Both the position numbers and the translations under genes were made by a program. Under the pieces are notes generated by a model. That model searched no databases. It was not told where the DNA came from and saw only the letters and a program-made list of their open reading frames with translations. 64,000 bases of DNA from Mesorhizobium wenxiniae (GTDB lineage Bacteria > Pseudomonadota > Alphaproteobacteria > Rhizobiales > Rhizobiaceae), in contig NZ_NPKH01000027.1 of NCBI RefSeq assembly GCF_002284535.1, positions 186,001 to 250,000 on the forward strand, given 5' to 3'. Positions 8,211 to 16,918 of the stretch are shown here, piece after piece (positions within the stretch are counted from its first letter, which is position 1; every line of letters starts with the position of its first letter).

Positions 8211-10853
8211 ATGGACGTCGTCGTCGTCGAATCGCCGGCCAAAGCGAAGACAATCAACAAGTACCTCGGAAAGAACTATAAGGTCCTGGCCTCGTTCGGC
8301 CACGTCCGCGATCTGCCGGCCAAGGATGGCTCGGTGCGTCCGGACGAGGATTTTGCCATGTCCTGGGCTGTCGACACCGCCTCGAGCAAACGTCTTGCCG
8401 ACATCGCCAAGGCGGTCAAGGACGCCGACGGCCTCATCCTCGCCACCGATCCGGATCGCGAGGGCGAAGCCATTTCCTGGCACGTTCTGGAAGTGCTGAA
8501 GCAGAAGCGCGCGCTGAAGGACAAGCCGGTCAGCCGCGTCGTCTTCAACGCCATCACCAAATCGTCGGTGCTGGAAGCTATGGCCACTCCGCGTCAGATC
8601 GATGCGCCGCTGGTCGACGCCTATCTCGCTCGCCGCGCGCTCGACTATCTCGTCGGCTTCACGCTGTCGCCCGTGCTGTGGCGCAAGCTGCCCGGCGCCC
8701 GTTCCGCCGGCCGCGTCCAGTCGGTGGCATTGCGCCTCGTCTGCGACCGCGAATTGGAGATCGAGCGCTTCATTCGCGAGGAATACTGGCAGATATCAGC
8801 TCTCCTCGGCACGCCGCGCAAGGAAAATTTCGAGGCGCGGCTGACCGCCTTCGACCGCAAGAAGCTGCAAAAGCTCGACATTTCGAACAAGGCGCAGGCC
8901 GACGATATCAAGGCGATGCTCGAAGGCGCGACCTTCAAGGCGCTGTCGGTCGAAGCCAAGCCGACCAAGCGCAATCCAGGTCCGCCCTTCACCACCTCGA
9001 CGCTGCAGCAGGCCGCCTCCTCGCGTCTCGGCTTCTCGGCCAGCCGCACCATGCAGGTGGCGCAGCGGCTCTACGAAGGCATGGATATCGGCGGCGAGAC
9101 TGCCGGCCTGATCACCTATATGCGCACCGACGGCGTGCAGATGGCGCCTGAAGCGATCTCGGCCGCCCGCGATGCCATTGCCAAGGAATTCGGCCCAAAA
9201 TACCTGCCCGAAAAGTCACGCTACTACACCACCAAGGCCAAGAACGCCCAGGAAGCGCACGAAGCCATCCGCCCGACCGATTTCATGCGCACGCCGGCTT
9301 CGGTCAGGCAATATCTCGATGCCGACCAGGCCCGGCTCTACGAGATGGTGTGGAAACGCGCCATCGCCAGCCAGATGCAGCCGGCCGAGATCGAGCGCAC
9401 CACGGTCGAGATCGAGGCGGTCAATGGCGCCCGCACGGCCGAGCTTCGCGCCGTCGGCTCGGTCGTTCGCTTCGACGGTTTCATTGCCGCCTATACCGAG
9501 CAGAAGGACGAGGATTCGGAAGACGAGGAAAACCGCCGTCTGCCCGAGATCCGTGCCGGCGAACAGCTCGACCGCGAGGCGATCAACGCCACCCAGCACA
9601 CGACTGAGCCGCCGCCGCGCTATTCGGAGGCTTCGCTGATCAAGAAGCTGGAAGAGCTCGGCATCGGCCGGCCATCGACCTATACGGCGATCCTGAAGAC
9701 GCTCGAGGACCGCGACTATGTCGCCATCGACAAGCGCAAGCTTGTACCGCAGGCCAAGGGGCGGCTGTTGTCGGCCTTCCTCGAAAGCTTCTTCGAGCGC
9801 TATGTCGAATATGATTTCACCGCCTCGCTCGAGGAAAAACTGGACGAAATCTCGGACGGCAAGCTCGCCTGGAAGGATGTGCTGCGCGATTTCTGGAAGG
9901 ATTTTTCGGGCGCCGTCGCCGACATCAAGGAATTGCGCGTCACCGACGTGCTCGATGCATTGAACGAAGAACTGGCGCCGCTCGTGTTTCCCGCGCGGGA
10001 AGACGGTTCGAACCCCCGGATCTGCCCGAAATGCGGCACCGGCAACCTGTCGCTGAAGCTCGGCAAATTCGGCGCCTTTGTCGGCTGTTCGAACTATCCC
10101 GAATGCTCCTTCACCCGCCAGCTCGGCGACGCCGCCAATCCCAATGGCGAAAACGGCAATGGCGAGGACGGCACCAAGGTGCTTGGCAAGGACCCCTACA
10201 CGGCGGAGGAAATCACGCTGCGCACCGGTCGTTTCGGCCCCTATATCCAGCGCGGCGACGGAAAGGAAGCCAAGCGCTCCAGCCTGCCCAAGGGCTGGAC
10301 GGTCGATTCGATCGACCACGAAAAGGCACTCGCCTTGCTGTCGCTGCCGCGCGACGTCGGCAAGCATCCGGAATCCGGCAAGATGATCTCGGCCGGGCTG
10401 GGGCGCTACGGCCCGTTCGTGCTGCATGACGGCACCTACGCCAATCTCGACAATATCGAGGACGTGTTCTCGATCGGTCTCAACCGCGCCGTGTCTGTGA
10501 TTGCCGAGAAGCAGTTGAAGGGCCCGGGCGGCCGCAATGGCGGCACGCCCGCCGCCTTGAAGGAGCTCGGCGAGCATCCGGCTGGCGGCGGTAAGATCGT
10601 CGTGCGTGACGGCAAATACGGGCCTTATGTTAATTTCGGCAAGGTCAACGCGACGCTGCCGAAGGGCAAGGACCCGCAGTCGGTGACGATCGAGGACGCG
10701 TTGGCGCTGATTGCCGAGAAGGAAGCCAAGGGCGGCAATGGCGGCAGAAAGCCCTTCCGCAAAGCGGCCGCACCTGCCAAAAAGCCTGCGGCGGCCAAAA
10801 AACCGGCGGCCCAAAAACCAGCGGCCAAGAAAGTGGCCAACAAAAAGGGATAG
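8211..10853 (+). CDS. topA: DNA topoisomerase I (type IA)
   Basis: TopA relaxes negative supercoils by single-strand passage. The 880-residue product begins with the TOPRIM domain (VVVESPAKAKTINKYLG; the acidic DPDREGEAISWH motif near residue 85). The catalytic tyrosine lies in GLITYMRTDG near residue 305. The C-terminal part has a zinc-binding topoisomerase motif (CPKCGTGNL...CSNYPEC, near residue 605), further repeats with FGPYI and YGPYV signatures, and an Ala/Lys-rich tail likely to contact DNA. It is followed after 6 bp by rnr, suggesting one transcript. Confidence 0.98.
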   Translation: MDVVVVESPAKAKTINKYLGKNYKVLASFGHVRDLPAKDGSVRPDEDFAMSWAVDTASSKRLADIAKAVKDADGLILATDPDREGEAISWHVLEVLKQKRALKDKPVSRVVFNAITKSSVLEAMATPRQIDAPLVDAYLARRALDYLVGFTLSPVLWRKLPGARSAGRVQSVALRLVCDRELEIERFIREEYWQISALLGTPRKENFEARLTAFDRKKLQKLDISNKAQADDIKAMLEGATFKALSVEAKPTKRNPGPPFTTSTLQQAASSRLGFSASRTMQVAQRLYEGMDIGGETAGLITYMRTDGVQMAPEAISAARDAIAKEFGPKYLPEKSRYYTTKAKNAQEAHEAIRPTDFMRTPASVRQYLDADQARLYEMVWKRAIASQMQPAEIERTTVEIEAVNGARTAELRAVGSVVRFDGFIAAYTEQKDEDSEDEENRRLPEIRAGEQLDREAINATQHTTEPPPRYSEASLIKKLEELGIGRPSTYTAILKTLEDRDYVAIDKRKLVPQAKGRLLSAFLESFFERYVEYDFTASLEEKLDEISDGKLAWKDVLRDFWKDFSGAVADIKELRVTDVLDALNEELAPLVFPAREDGSNPRICPKCGTGNLSLKLGKFGAFVGCSNYPECSFTRQLGDAANPNGENGNGEDGTKVLGKDPYTAEEITLRTGRFGPYIQRGDGKEAKRSSLPKGWTVDSIDHEKALALLSLPRDVGKHPESGKMISAGLGRYGPFVLHDGTYANLDNIEDVFSIGLNRAVSVIAEKQLKGPGGRNGGTPAALKELGEHPAGGGKIVVRDGKYGPYVNFGKVNATLPKGKDPQSVTIEDALALIAEKEAKGGNGGRKPFRKAAAPAKKPAAAKKPAAQKPAAKKVANKKG

Positions 10854-10859
10854 AGCATC

Positions 10860-13163
10860 GTGGCGCGCAGGGTATCCGGAAGAAGTCATGGCGATCTGCG
10901 CACCGCCGACACGAGAGCCAAGGTTAGGGATAACTACCGGCCGTCCCGCGACGAGATCCTGCGCTACATCGCCGAAAATCCGGATCGCTCAGGAAAACGC
11001 GACATCGCCAAGGCGTTTGCGCTGCGCGGCGAGGACCGTATCTGGCTGAAAGACATTTTGCGCGACCTGCAGGATGAGGGCCTGCTGACCAAGGAACGCA
11101 AGCGGCTGGCCCGCGTCGGCGCCGTCGCCCATGTCGCCGTGCTCGACATATTTGGCCGAGACGCCGACGGCGTGCTGCTGGCGCACCCAACCGAAGCCGT
11201 GGGCAACGGCGAGCCTCCTGTCATAGCGATCCGCGTGTCGCGCGGCGGCGGCCCGACACCGGGCATCGGCGACCGCGTGCTGGCCAAGACCTTTCCAATC
11301 GATGACGCGACGGGCCCCGCCTACACTGGGCGGGTGATGAAGATCTTCGAGAAGCGCACCGATGCCGTTCTCGGCGTTTTTCGCGTTCTGCAGGACGGCA
11401 CCTTCCGCATCGAGCCTGTCGAAAGACGTCAGCCGGAGCTGGTCGTCGACAAGGAATTCCAGAACGGCGCCAAGAACGGCGATCTGGTCGAGGTCGAGCC
11501 GGCGCGGGCCTCCCGCTATGGACTGCCCAGAGCCAAGGTGCTGACGGTGCTCGGTTCGCTGACCAACGAAAAGGCGGTCTCGATGATCGCCATCCACGCG
11601 CATGACATTCCACATATTTTCCCGGCAGACGTCATTGCCGAGGCAGAGGCGGTCAAACCGGCGACGCTGGCCGGCCGCGAGGACTGGCGCAAGCTGCCGC
11701 TGGTCACCATCGATCCAGCCGACGCCAAGGACCATGACGATGCGGTGTTCGCCATATCGGATCCGGACGAAAAGAACCCCGGCGGCGTGGTGGTTACCGT
11801 AGCGATTGCCGATGTCGCCGCTTATGTGCGCTATGGCACCGCGCTCGATCGCGAGGCGCTGAAGCGCGGCAATTCGGTCTATTTCCCGGATCGCGTCGTG
11901 CCGATGCTGCCGGAGCGCATCTCCAACGACCTTTGTTCGCTGCGCGACGGCCAGGACCGCCCGGCGCTGGCGGTCCGCATGACCTTCTCGGCCGATGGCC
12001 GCAAGCTCAGGCATTCATTTCACCGCATCATGATGAAATCGGCGGCGAAACTCGCCTATCCGCAAGCGCAAGCCGCGATCGACGGCGCGCCGGACGACAA
12101 GACCGGCCCGATCCTCGACACGGTGCTGAAGCCGCTGTGGGATGCCTACGCCGTCGTCAAGCGCGGCCGTGAGACGCGCCAGCCGCTCGAGCTTGAACTG
12201 CCTGAGCGGAAAATCCTGCTCAAGGAGGACGGCACCGTCGACCGGGTCGTCGTGCCGGAGCGGCTCGACGCACACAAGCTGATCGAAGAATTCATGATCC
12301 AGGCCAATGTCGCGGCGGCCGAGACGCTGGAGGCGAAACGGCAGGCGCTGGTCTATCGCATCCATGACGCGCCTTCGCTCGCCAAGCAGGAATCGCTGCG
12401 CGAATTCCTGCAGACGCTTGGCCTGTCGCTGGCACGCGGGGCGCAGATGCGGCCCAACCAGTTCAACGGGATTCTGGATCGCGTCCGCGGCGCCAACCAT
12501 GAGGGTCTGGTCAATGAGGTGGTGCTGCGCACCCAGATGCAGGCCGAATATTCGCCCAGCAACATCGGCCATTTCGGCCTCAACCTGAAACGCTATGCGC
12601 ATTTCACCTCGCCGATCCGTAGATATGCCGACCTGATCGTGCATCGCGGGCTGATTGCCGCCCTCGGCTTTGGTGCGGGCGGACTGACGCAAGATGAGGC
12701 GGAGCGGTTGGAAGAGGTTTCAGCACTGATCTCGGCCACTGAGCGCCGCGCCATGGCCGCCGAGCGCGACACGGTCGACCGGCTGATCGCCGCCTATCTG
12801 GCCGAACGTGTCGACGATCGTTTCGATGCACGCATTTCGGGCGTCACCAAATCGGGACTATTTGTCCAATTGCCGCAGTATGGCGCAGATGGTTTCATCC
12901 CGGTGTCAAGCTTGGACGGCGATTACTATATATACGACGAAACTGCCCGATCGCTTTTCGGAGAGCGCACCGGCAAGGGCTATCAGCTTGCCGACCGCGT
13001 CGAGGTTCGCCTGATCGAGGTGGCGCCTATGGCCGGCGCGATGCGTTTCGAGATGCTGACCGACCCAAAGCCGCTGCCCGGCTCCAAACGGTCGTTTCAC
13101 AAGGCCAAAGGCCGCGCCCGCGCGTCGCAATCGCGTCCAGGCTCGCGCGGCAGGAGACGATAA
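10860..13163 (+). CDS. rnr: Ribonuclease R
   Basis: RNase R is a processive 3'-5' exoribonuclease that degrades structured RNA. The 767-residue product has the RNB catalytic core with the metal-binding aspartates in IDPADAKDHDDAVFA near residue 285, the YFPDRVVPMLPE and SPIRRYADLIVHR motifs, and a C-terminal S1 domain (RISGVTKSGLFVQLPQYGADGF, about residue 658 on) ending in a basic tail. The start is a GTG 6 bp after topA; the first 25 residues are weakly conserved, so an internal start is possible. The stop overlaps the next start as TAATG, indicating translational coupling with the DUF983 gene. Confidence 0.96.
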   Translation: MARRVSGRSHGDLRTADTRAKVRDNYRPSRDEILRYIAENPDRSGKRDIAKAFALRGEDRIWLKDILRDLQDEGLLTKERKRLARVGAVAHVAVLDIFGRDADGVLLAHPTEAVGNGEPPVIAIRVSRGGGPTPGIGDRVLAKTFPIDDATGPAYTGRVMKIFEKRTDAVLGVFRVLQDGTFRIEPVERRQPELVVDKEFQNGAKNGDLVEVEPARASRYGLPRAKVLTVLGSLTNEKAVSMIAIHAHDIPHIFPADVIAEAEAVKPATLAGREDWRKLPLVTIDPADAKDHDDAVFAISDPDEKNPGGVVVTVAIADVAAYVRYGTALDREALKRGNSVYFPDRVVPMLPERISNDLCSLRDGQDRPALAVRMTFSADGRKLRHSFHRIMMKSAAKLAYPQAQAAIDGAPDDKTGPILDTVLKPLWDAYAVVKRGRETRQPLELELPERKILLKEDGTVDRVVVPERLDAHKLIEEFMIQANVAAAETLEAKRQALVYRIHDAPSLAKQESLREFLQTLGLSLARGAQMRPNQFNGILDRVRGANHEGLVNEVVLRTQMQAEYSPSNIGHFGLNLKRYAHFTSPIRRYADLIVHRGLIAALGFGAGGLTQDEAERLEEVSALISATERRAMAAERDTVDRLIAAYLAERVDDRFDARISGVTKSGLFVQLPQYGADGFIPVSSLDGDYYIYDETARSLFGERTGKGYQLADRVEVRLIEVAPMAGAMRFEMLTDPKPLPGSKRSFHKAKGRARASQSRPGSRGRRR

Positions 13164-13615
13164 TGCCAAGCGATTTGAACATGAACCAACAGGTTTTCGG
13201 CGGCGAACATCATTCGGGCCGCATCGCCCGCCCGCTGTGGACGGCGATGAAGCGTGGCGCGCTTAGCCGCTGCCCCCATTGCGGCGAGGGAAAGCTGTTT
13301 CGCGCTTTCGTCAAGACCGTCGATAAATGCGATCATTGCGGCGAGGAGCTCCATCACCACCGCGCCGACGACCTGCCGGCCTATCTGGTGGTTGTTATCG
13401 TCGGCCACATCGTGCTCGGCGCGTTCATGGGTGTCGAAGCGACCTCCACTTTGTCCACCTGGCAGCACATCGCCATCTGGGTGCCGCTGACCATCCTCAT
13501 GGCGATCGTCTTGCTGCAGCCGGTCAAGGGCGCCGTCATCGGCCTGCAATGGGCGTTCTATATGCACGGCTTCGGTGGGGAAGAAGATCTGATCGAGTCG
13601 CATCCCGAGGCTTGA
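13163..13615 (+). CDS. DUF983 family membrane protein
   Basis: A 150-residue protein of the DUF983 family, common in alphaproteobacteria and of unknown function. Near the N-terminus there are two Cys-x2-Cys pairs (CPHCGEGKL and CDHCGEEL) that probably form a zinc ribbon. Two hydrophobic segments follow (VVVIVGHIVLGAFMG and IAIWVPLTILMAIVLLQP), and the protein ends with an acidic tail. Its start codon overlaps the rnr stop by one base, so it is co-transcribed and probably translationally coupled with the exoribonuclease. Confidence 0.87.
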   Translation: MPSDLNMNQQVFGGEHHSGRIARPLWTAMKRGALSRCPHCGEGKLFRAFVKTVDKCDHCGEELHHHRADDLPAYLVVVIVGHIVLGAFMGVEATSTLSTWQHIAIWVPLTILMAIVLLQPVKGAVIGLQWAFYMHGFGGEEDLIESHPEA

Positions 13616-13688
13616 AACCGAGGCTGGCGCAAATCGGCATGGCTGGACGCCACTTTCGCATCGGAGAAGATTCCGCTAGGTCGTGCGC

Positions 13689-14423
13689 ATGGACGTTATG
13701 ACCAAGGCGGAAGTCGACAAGGTTCAGCGGATCGCGCTCGACGCCAAGCCTATACGCCCGCGCGACGCCGCGACGCTGATCCTGCTCGACCGCAAGGGCG
13801 ACGAGTTCCTGGTGCTGATGGGCCGGCGCCACGCCCGTCACGCCTTCATGCCGGGGAAATTCGTCTTTCCCGGTGGTCGTACCGATCCGGCCGACAGCCG
13901 AATTCCCGTTGCCACAGCGTTGCACCATGAGGAACAGGCGAGGCTGACCGCCGGCGTCGGCCGCACCAGCCCGGCCCGCGCCCGCGCCATCGCCCTGTCG
14001 GCGATTCGCGAGACCTATGAAGAAGCCGGCCTGCTGATCGGCCAAAAAGGCGCCTTCGCCACGACCAGGCGCGATTGGCAGGGTTTTGCCGAGCACGGCG
14101 TAAGACCCTCGCTGGAAGCGCTGCGCTTCATCGCGCGCGCTATCACGCCGCCAAACCGGGTGCGGCGCTTCGATACGCGCTTCTTCAGCGCCTGGCGCGA
14201 AGATGTCGCCGTGGAGTTGCCGGACGGCGGTCCGACCAACGAGCTGGAGGAACTGGTCTGGCTGCCGCTCGCCAAGGCCAGAGAAGCTGATATTCCCGAC
14301 ATCACCAGGGCCATCCTCGAGGAGCTGGAAAAGCGGCTCGTCGATGATCCGCTGCTGCGTCCCGGTGGTTCCGTGCCGTTCTACCGGCTTGTCCGCAATC
14401 GCTTCGTTCGCGAAATTCTGTAG
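13689..14423 (+). CDS. NUDIX hydrolase
   Basis: NUDIX enzymes cleave nucleoside diphosphate linked to another group. This 244-residue protein has the catalytic helix RETYEEAGLLIG near residue 110, preceded by GKFVFPGGRTD. The spacing between the first glycines and the REXXEE core is longer than the classic box, as in the NUDT19-like subgroup. Its substrate cannot be read from sequence. The ATG at 13689 follows an AGG by eight bases; a GTG at 13683 and an ATG at 13698 are alternatives. It follows DUF983 after 73 bp and precedes the MFS gene by 21 bp, so these genes may form one operon. Confidence 0.88.
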   Translation: MDVMTKAEVDKVQRIALDAKPIRPRDAATLILLDRKGDEFLVLMGRRHARHAFMPGKFVFPGGRTDPADSRIPVATALHHEEQARLTAGVGRTSPARARAIALSAIRETYEEAGLLIGQKGAFATTRRDWQGFAEHGVRPSLEALRFIARAITPPNRVRRFDTRFFSAWREDVAVELPDGGPTNELEELVWLPLAKAREADIPDITRAILEELEKRLVDDPLLRPGGSVPFYRLVRNRFVREIL

Positions 14424-14444
14424 AGCATAGAGCATTCACATCCC

Positions 14445-15620
14445 ATGACGGTCGATACCCAGCAAGAGGTCGAGGAACGCGTACATTGGCTGCCGATGAT
14501 CGCGGCGATCTCGTCGATCAGTGTCGTCGGCATCGCCATCGGCCTCGGCATGCCGCTGCTCAGCGTCATTCTCGAAACGCGCGGCCATTCGGCGTCGATG
14601 ATCGGCTTCAACACCGCTGTCGCCGGCCTCGCCTCGATCATCGGCGCACCGCTCGCCACCCCGCTCGCCATGCGGTTCGGCGTCGCCTGGACGATGCTCG
14701 CCATGATCGCAACGGGAGTGCTGGCCTTTGTCGGCTTCCATTTCGCGCCGGACTTCTGGATGTGGTTTCCGCTGCGCGTCCTGCTGCACATCGCGCTGAC
14801 GGTGCTGTTCATCCTGTCGGAATTCTGGATCAGCACATCGGCGCCGCCACACCGGCGCGGTCTCGTCCTCGGCATCTACGCCACCGTGCTGTCGCTCGGA
14901 TTTGCCGCCGGGCCGTGGCTGTTCGCCCAGCTCGGCAGCACCGGCTTCCTGCCCTTCGGCGTGATCATGGCGCTGGTGACGCTGGCCGCCATCCCAGTTC
15001 TGGCGGCACGCAACGAGAGCCCGACGATCGTCTCCAATGGCGAAACCAGCAACTTCCTGCGCTACATCTGGTTGGTGCCGACGGCGACCGCCGCGGTGCT
15101 GGTGTTCGGCGCGGTCGAGACCGGCGGCTTTGCGCTGTTCCCCGTTTATGGCAACCGCATCGGCTATTCCGAGGCCGATGCCGCCCTCCTGCTCACCATG
15201 ATCGGCCTCGGCAACGTGCTGTTGCAAATCCCGCTCGGCATGATCAGCGACCGTGTCAGCGACCGCCGTTATCTGCTTCTGGTGTGTGCAACCATCGGGC
15301 TTGCCGGCACTATCTTCATGCCGCACTTCGCGCAGGACTGGCATCTGATGGCGGCGCTTCTGTTCGTCTGGGGCGGCGTGGTCGCAGCCATGTACACGAT
15401 CGGCCTGGCCCATCTCGGCTCGCAGCTTTCCGGTCACGACCTGGCCTCGGCCAACGCTGCCTTCGTGCTCTGCTATGGCGTCGGCATGGTGCTCGGCCCG
15501 CAGGCGATCGGCATCGGCATGGACCTTTTCGGACCCTCCGGCTTCGGCTGGGCGCTCGGCGTGTTCTTCGCCTTCTATATCGCGCTGGTCGGCGCCAGGC
15601 TCGCCCGAAAAATCCTGTAG
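14445..15620 (+). CDS. MFS transporter (YcaD-like)
   Basis: A 391-residue major facilitator superfamily permease with about twelve hydrophobic segments. The first helix reads ISSISVVGIAIGLGMPLLSVIL, the loop after helix 2 is short, and the second half begins near YIWLVPTATAAVLVFG. Family resemblance is to the YcaD/CynX-like group of uncharacterised permeases; the substrate is unknown. It lies 21 bp after the NUDIX gene in the same direction. Confidence 0.88.
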   Translation: MTVDTQQEVEERVHWLPMIAAISSISVVGIAIGLGMPLLSVILETRGHSASMIGFNTAVAGLASIIGAPLATPLAMRFGVAWTMLAMIATGVLAFVGFHFAPDFWMWFPLRVLLHIALTVLFILSEFWISTSAPPHRRGLVLGIYATVLSLGFAAGPWLFAQLGSTGFLPFGVIMALVTLAAIPVLAARNESPTIVSNGETSNFLRYIWLVPTATAAVLVFGAVETGGFALFPVYGNRIGYSEADAALLLTMIGLGNVLLQIPLGMISDRVSDRRYLLLVCATIGLAGTIFMPHFAQDWHLMAALLFVWGGVVAAMYTIGLAHLGSQLSGHDLASANAAFVLCYGVGMVLGPQAIGIGMDLFGPSGFGWALGVFFAFYIALVGARLARKIL

Positions 15621-15725
15621 AAAGACCCAATCGATGCCTCATGTGGCGCAAGGCTGCTGACATGACCGTGTCAGCAGCACCTGGGTAGATTGTCAGCAAC
15701 ACGCCACGAATTTGAGGATGCCGCC

Positions 15726-16184
15726 ATGATCGACTCCGGGTTTGAAACGAAATCGGTGCGGATGGAATTGCTGCTGCTTGTGACCTTTCAAGCGCCGGCC
15801 TCCGATGTCGACCGCATCATGGAAGCTGTGGTCGCGATCGCTCCGCTGACCATGGGCAAATACAACAGCAATGCCTACCAGTCGGCGCACGGCATCGAGC
15901 GCTACCGGCCACTCGAAGGCGCGGCTGCAGGCGCCGAGACGGAATTGCGCAGACGGCATGGCACGGTGGAGGTGTCGTTCGAACTGCCCGACGACCAGGC
16001 GTTGGCCGCCCGCATTGTCGAAGCGATATTCCAGGCCCACAGCTATCAGGAGCCGGTGATCCGCATTCAGCCGATCCTCGCCAGCCGCTCCAAGGGCTTG
16101 GACGACCGCTCCAACCCGAACCGCTGGTGGAACACCACGGGAGACTTGAAGAAGGCCGCTCCGCCGGTTAGGGAAGACGCATAG
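15726..16184 (+). CDS. Small Nif3-like/PII-like fold protein, function unknown
   Basis: A 152-residue soluble protein. The core alternates predicted strands and helices (MELLLLVTFQAP, VDRIMEAVVAIAPLTMGKYNSNAYQSAHG, GTVEVSFELPD, VEAIFQAHSYQEPVIRIQPI), resembling the ferredoxin-like insert of Nif3/YqfO proteins, which is related in fold to CutA and PII. I infer the fold from that pattern alone. The start at 15726 is preferred because upstream codons in the same frame are not conserved-looking. It stands alone between the MFS gene and rpmG. Confidence 0.7.
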   Translation: MIDSGFETKSVRMELLLLVTFQAPASDVDRIMEAVVAIAPLTMGKYNSNAYQSAHGIERYRPLEGAAAGAETELRRRHGTVEVSFELPDDQALAARIVEAIFQAHSYQEPVIRIQPILASRSKGLDDRSNPNRWWNTTGDLKKAAPPVREDA

Positions 16185-16263
16185 TTAGGAACATTCTCGG
16201 CTGCCGGCTCGCTCTGATATTGACCACGGCTTGCACAAGCGACTGCACCGAAGCCTCACGGGG

Positions 16264-16291
16264 TTGACTTTCCGGGCGCGTTCTTTATGTG
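16264..16291 (+). promoter_or_regulatory. Candidate sigma-70-type promoter for rpmG
   Basis: TTGACT at 16264-16269 and TATGTG at 16286-16291 are separated by 16 bp and lie about 80 bp before the rpmG start. The -35 matches the rhizobial housekeeping consensus well; the -10 is weaker. Confidence 0.45.
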
Positions 16292-16369
16292 TCGCGCCAA
16301 GTTTCCCGCGTCCGGGTGTTTCCCCGTGCTCCAGCGGCCAAAACTCCACGAACATAACGGACGAACACA

Positions 16370-16537
16370 ATGGCCAAAGCCGCAAACATCAAGATCAAGC
16401 TTCTGTCGACCGCCGACACCGGTTTCTTCTACGTGACTAGCAAGAACAGCCGCACCAAGACGGACAAGCTGTCGTTCCGCAAATACGATCCGGTTGCCAA
16501 GAAGCACGTCGAGTTCAAGGAAACCAAGATCAAGTAA
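16370..16537 (+). CDS. rpmG: 50S ribosomal protein L33
   Basis: L33 is a small protein of the large ribosomal subunit near the E site. The 55-residue product begins MAKAANIKIKLLSTADTGFF and contains the family core SKNSRTKTDKLSFRKYDPVAKKHVEF. No CxxC pairs are present, so it is the zinc-independent form usual in alphaproteobacteria. It is a single-gene unit: a TTGACT promoter candidate lies upstream and a strong intrinsic terminator starts 20 bp after the stop. Confidence 0.96.
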   Translation: MAKAANIKIKLLSTADTGFFYVTSKNSRTKTDKLSFRKYDPVAKKHVEFKETKIK

Positions 16538-16557
16538 TCTGGTTTCCTGCTTTAAAG

Positions 16558-16589
16558 CCAAAACGCCGCCCCTATGGGCGGCGTTTTGG
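16558..16589 (+). terminator. Intrinsic terminator after rpmG
   Basis: A perfect 14-bp inverted repeat (CCAAAACGCCGCCC at 16558-16571, its complement at 16576-16589) with a 4-base loop CTAT. The right arm includes TTTT and is followed by TTTTC. Confidence 0.9.
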
Positions 16590-16691
16590 TTTTCAAGGCT
16601 CGAAAAAGTCCAAAATGTCCAATGCTTGTCGCAGAGTCTTGATGCATTTTGGGGGCCGGTCGGCGTTTGGCAGCGGTACGAGGAGGCCACT

Positions 16692-16805
16692 ATGTGCCAG
16701 CGCCGGCCGGCCGACCCCACGGACCCAGGAGATGCGGCGGACCTGAATCATGGGGTATTCTTCGGATCGATCCGGCTATCTACCTCGCGCCGGTTCCGTC
16801 ATTGA
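16692..16805 (+). CDS. Possible 37-residue small protein
   Basis: A short frame starts at an ATG five bases after a perfect AGGAGG (16681-16686) and encodes MCQRRPADPTDPGDAADLNH and 17 further residues ending RRFRH. It matches no family I recognise. The strong ribosome binding site is the only support. The gap 16590-16918 otherwise holds nothing I can name. Confidence 0.25.
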   Translation: MCQRRPADPTDPGDAADLNHGVFFGSIRLSTSRRFRH

Positions 16806-16918
16806 TCTGCACATTTGCGCAACAGCCTGTGAAAATCAACAATTTCTTAACCAAGGCCGGCGAATCGCTTGCATTAAGGTAAATTCGTAACCCTGTCGCA
16901 CTGAATGGAGAATTGGCC

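Noticed and set aside
9216..10889. 557-codon open frame on the minus strand opposite topA
   Set aside because: Antisense shadow in high-GC coding DNA; no family motifs and full overlap with a certain gene.
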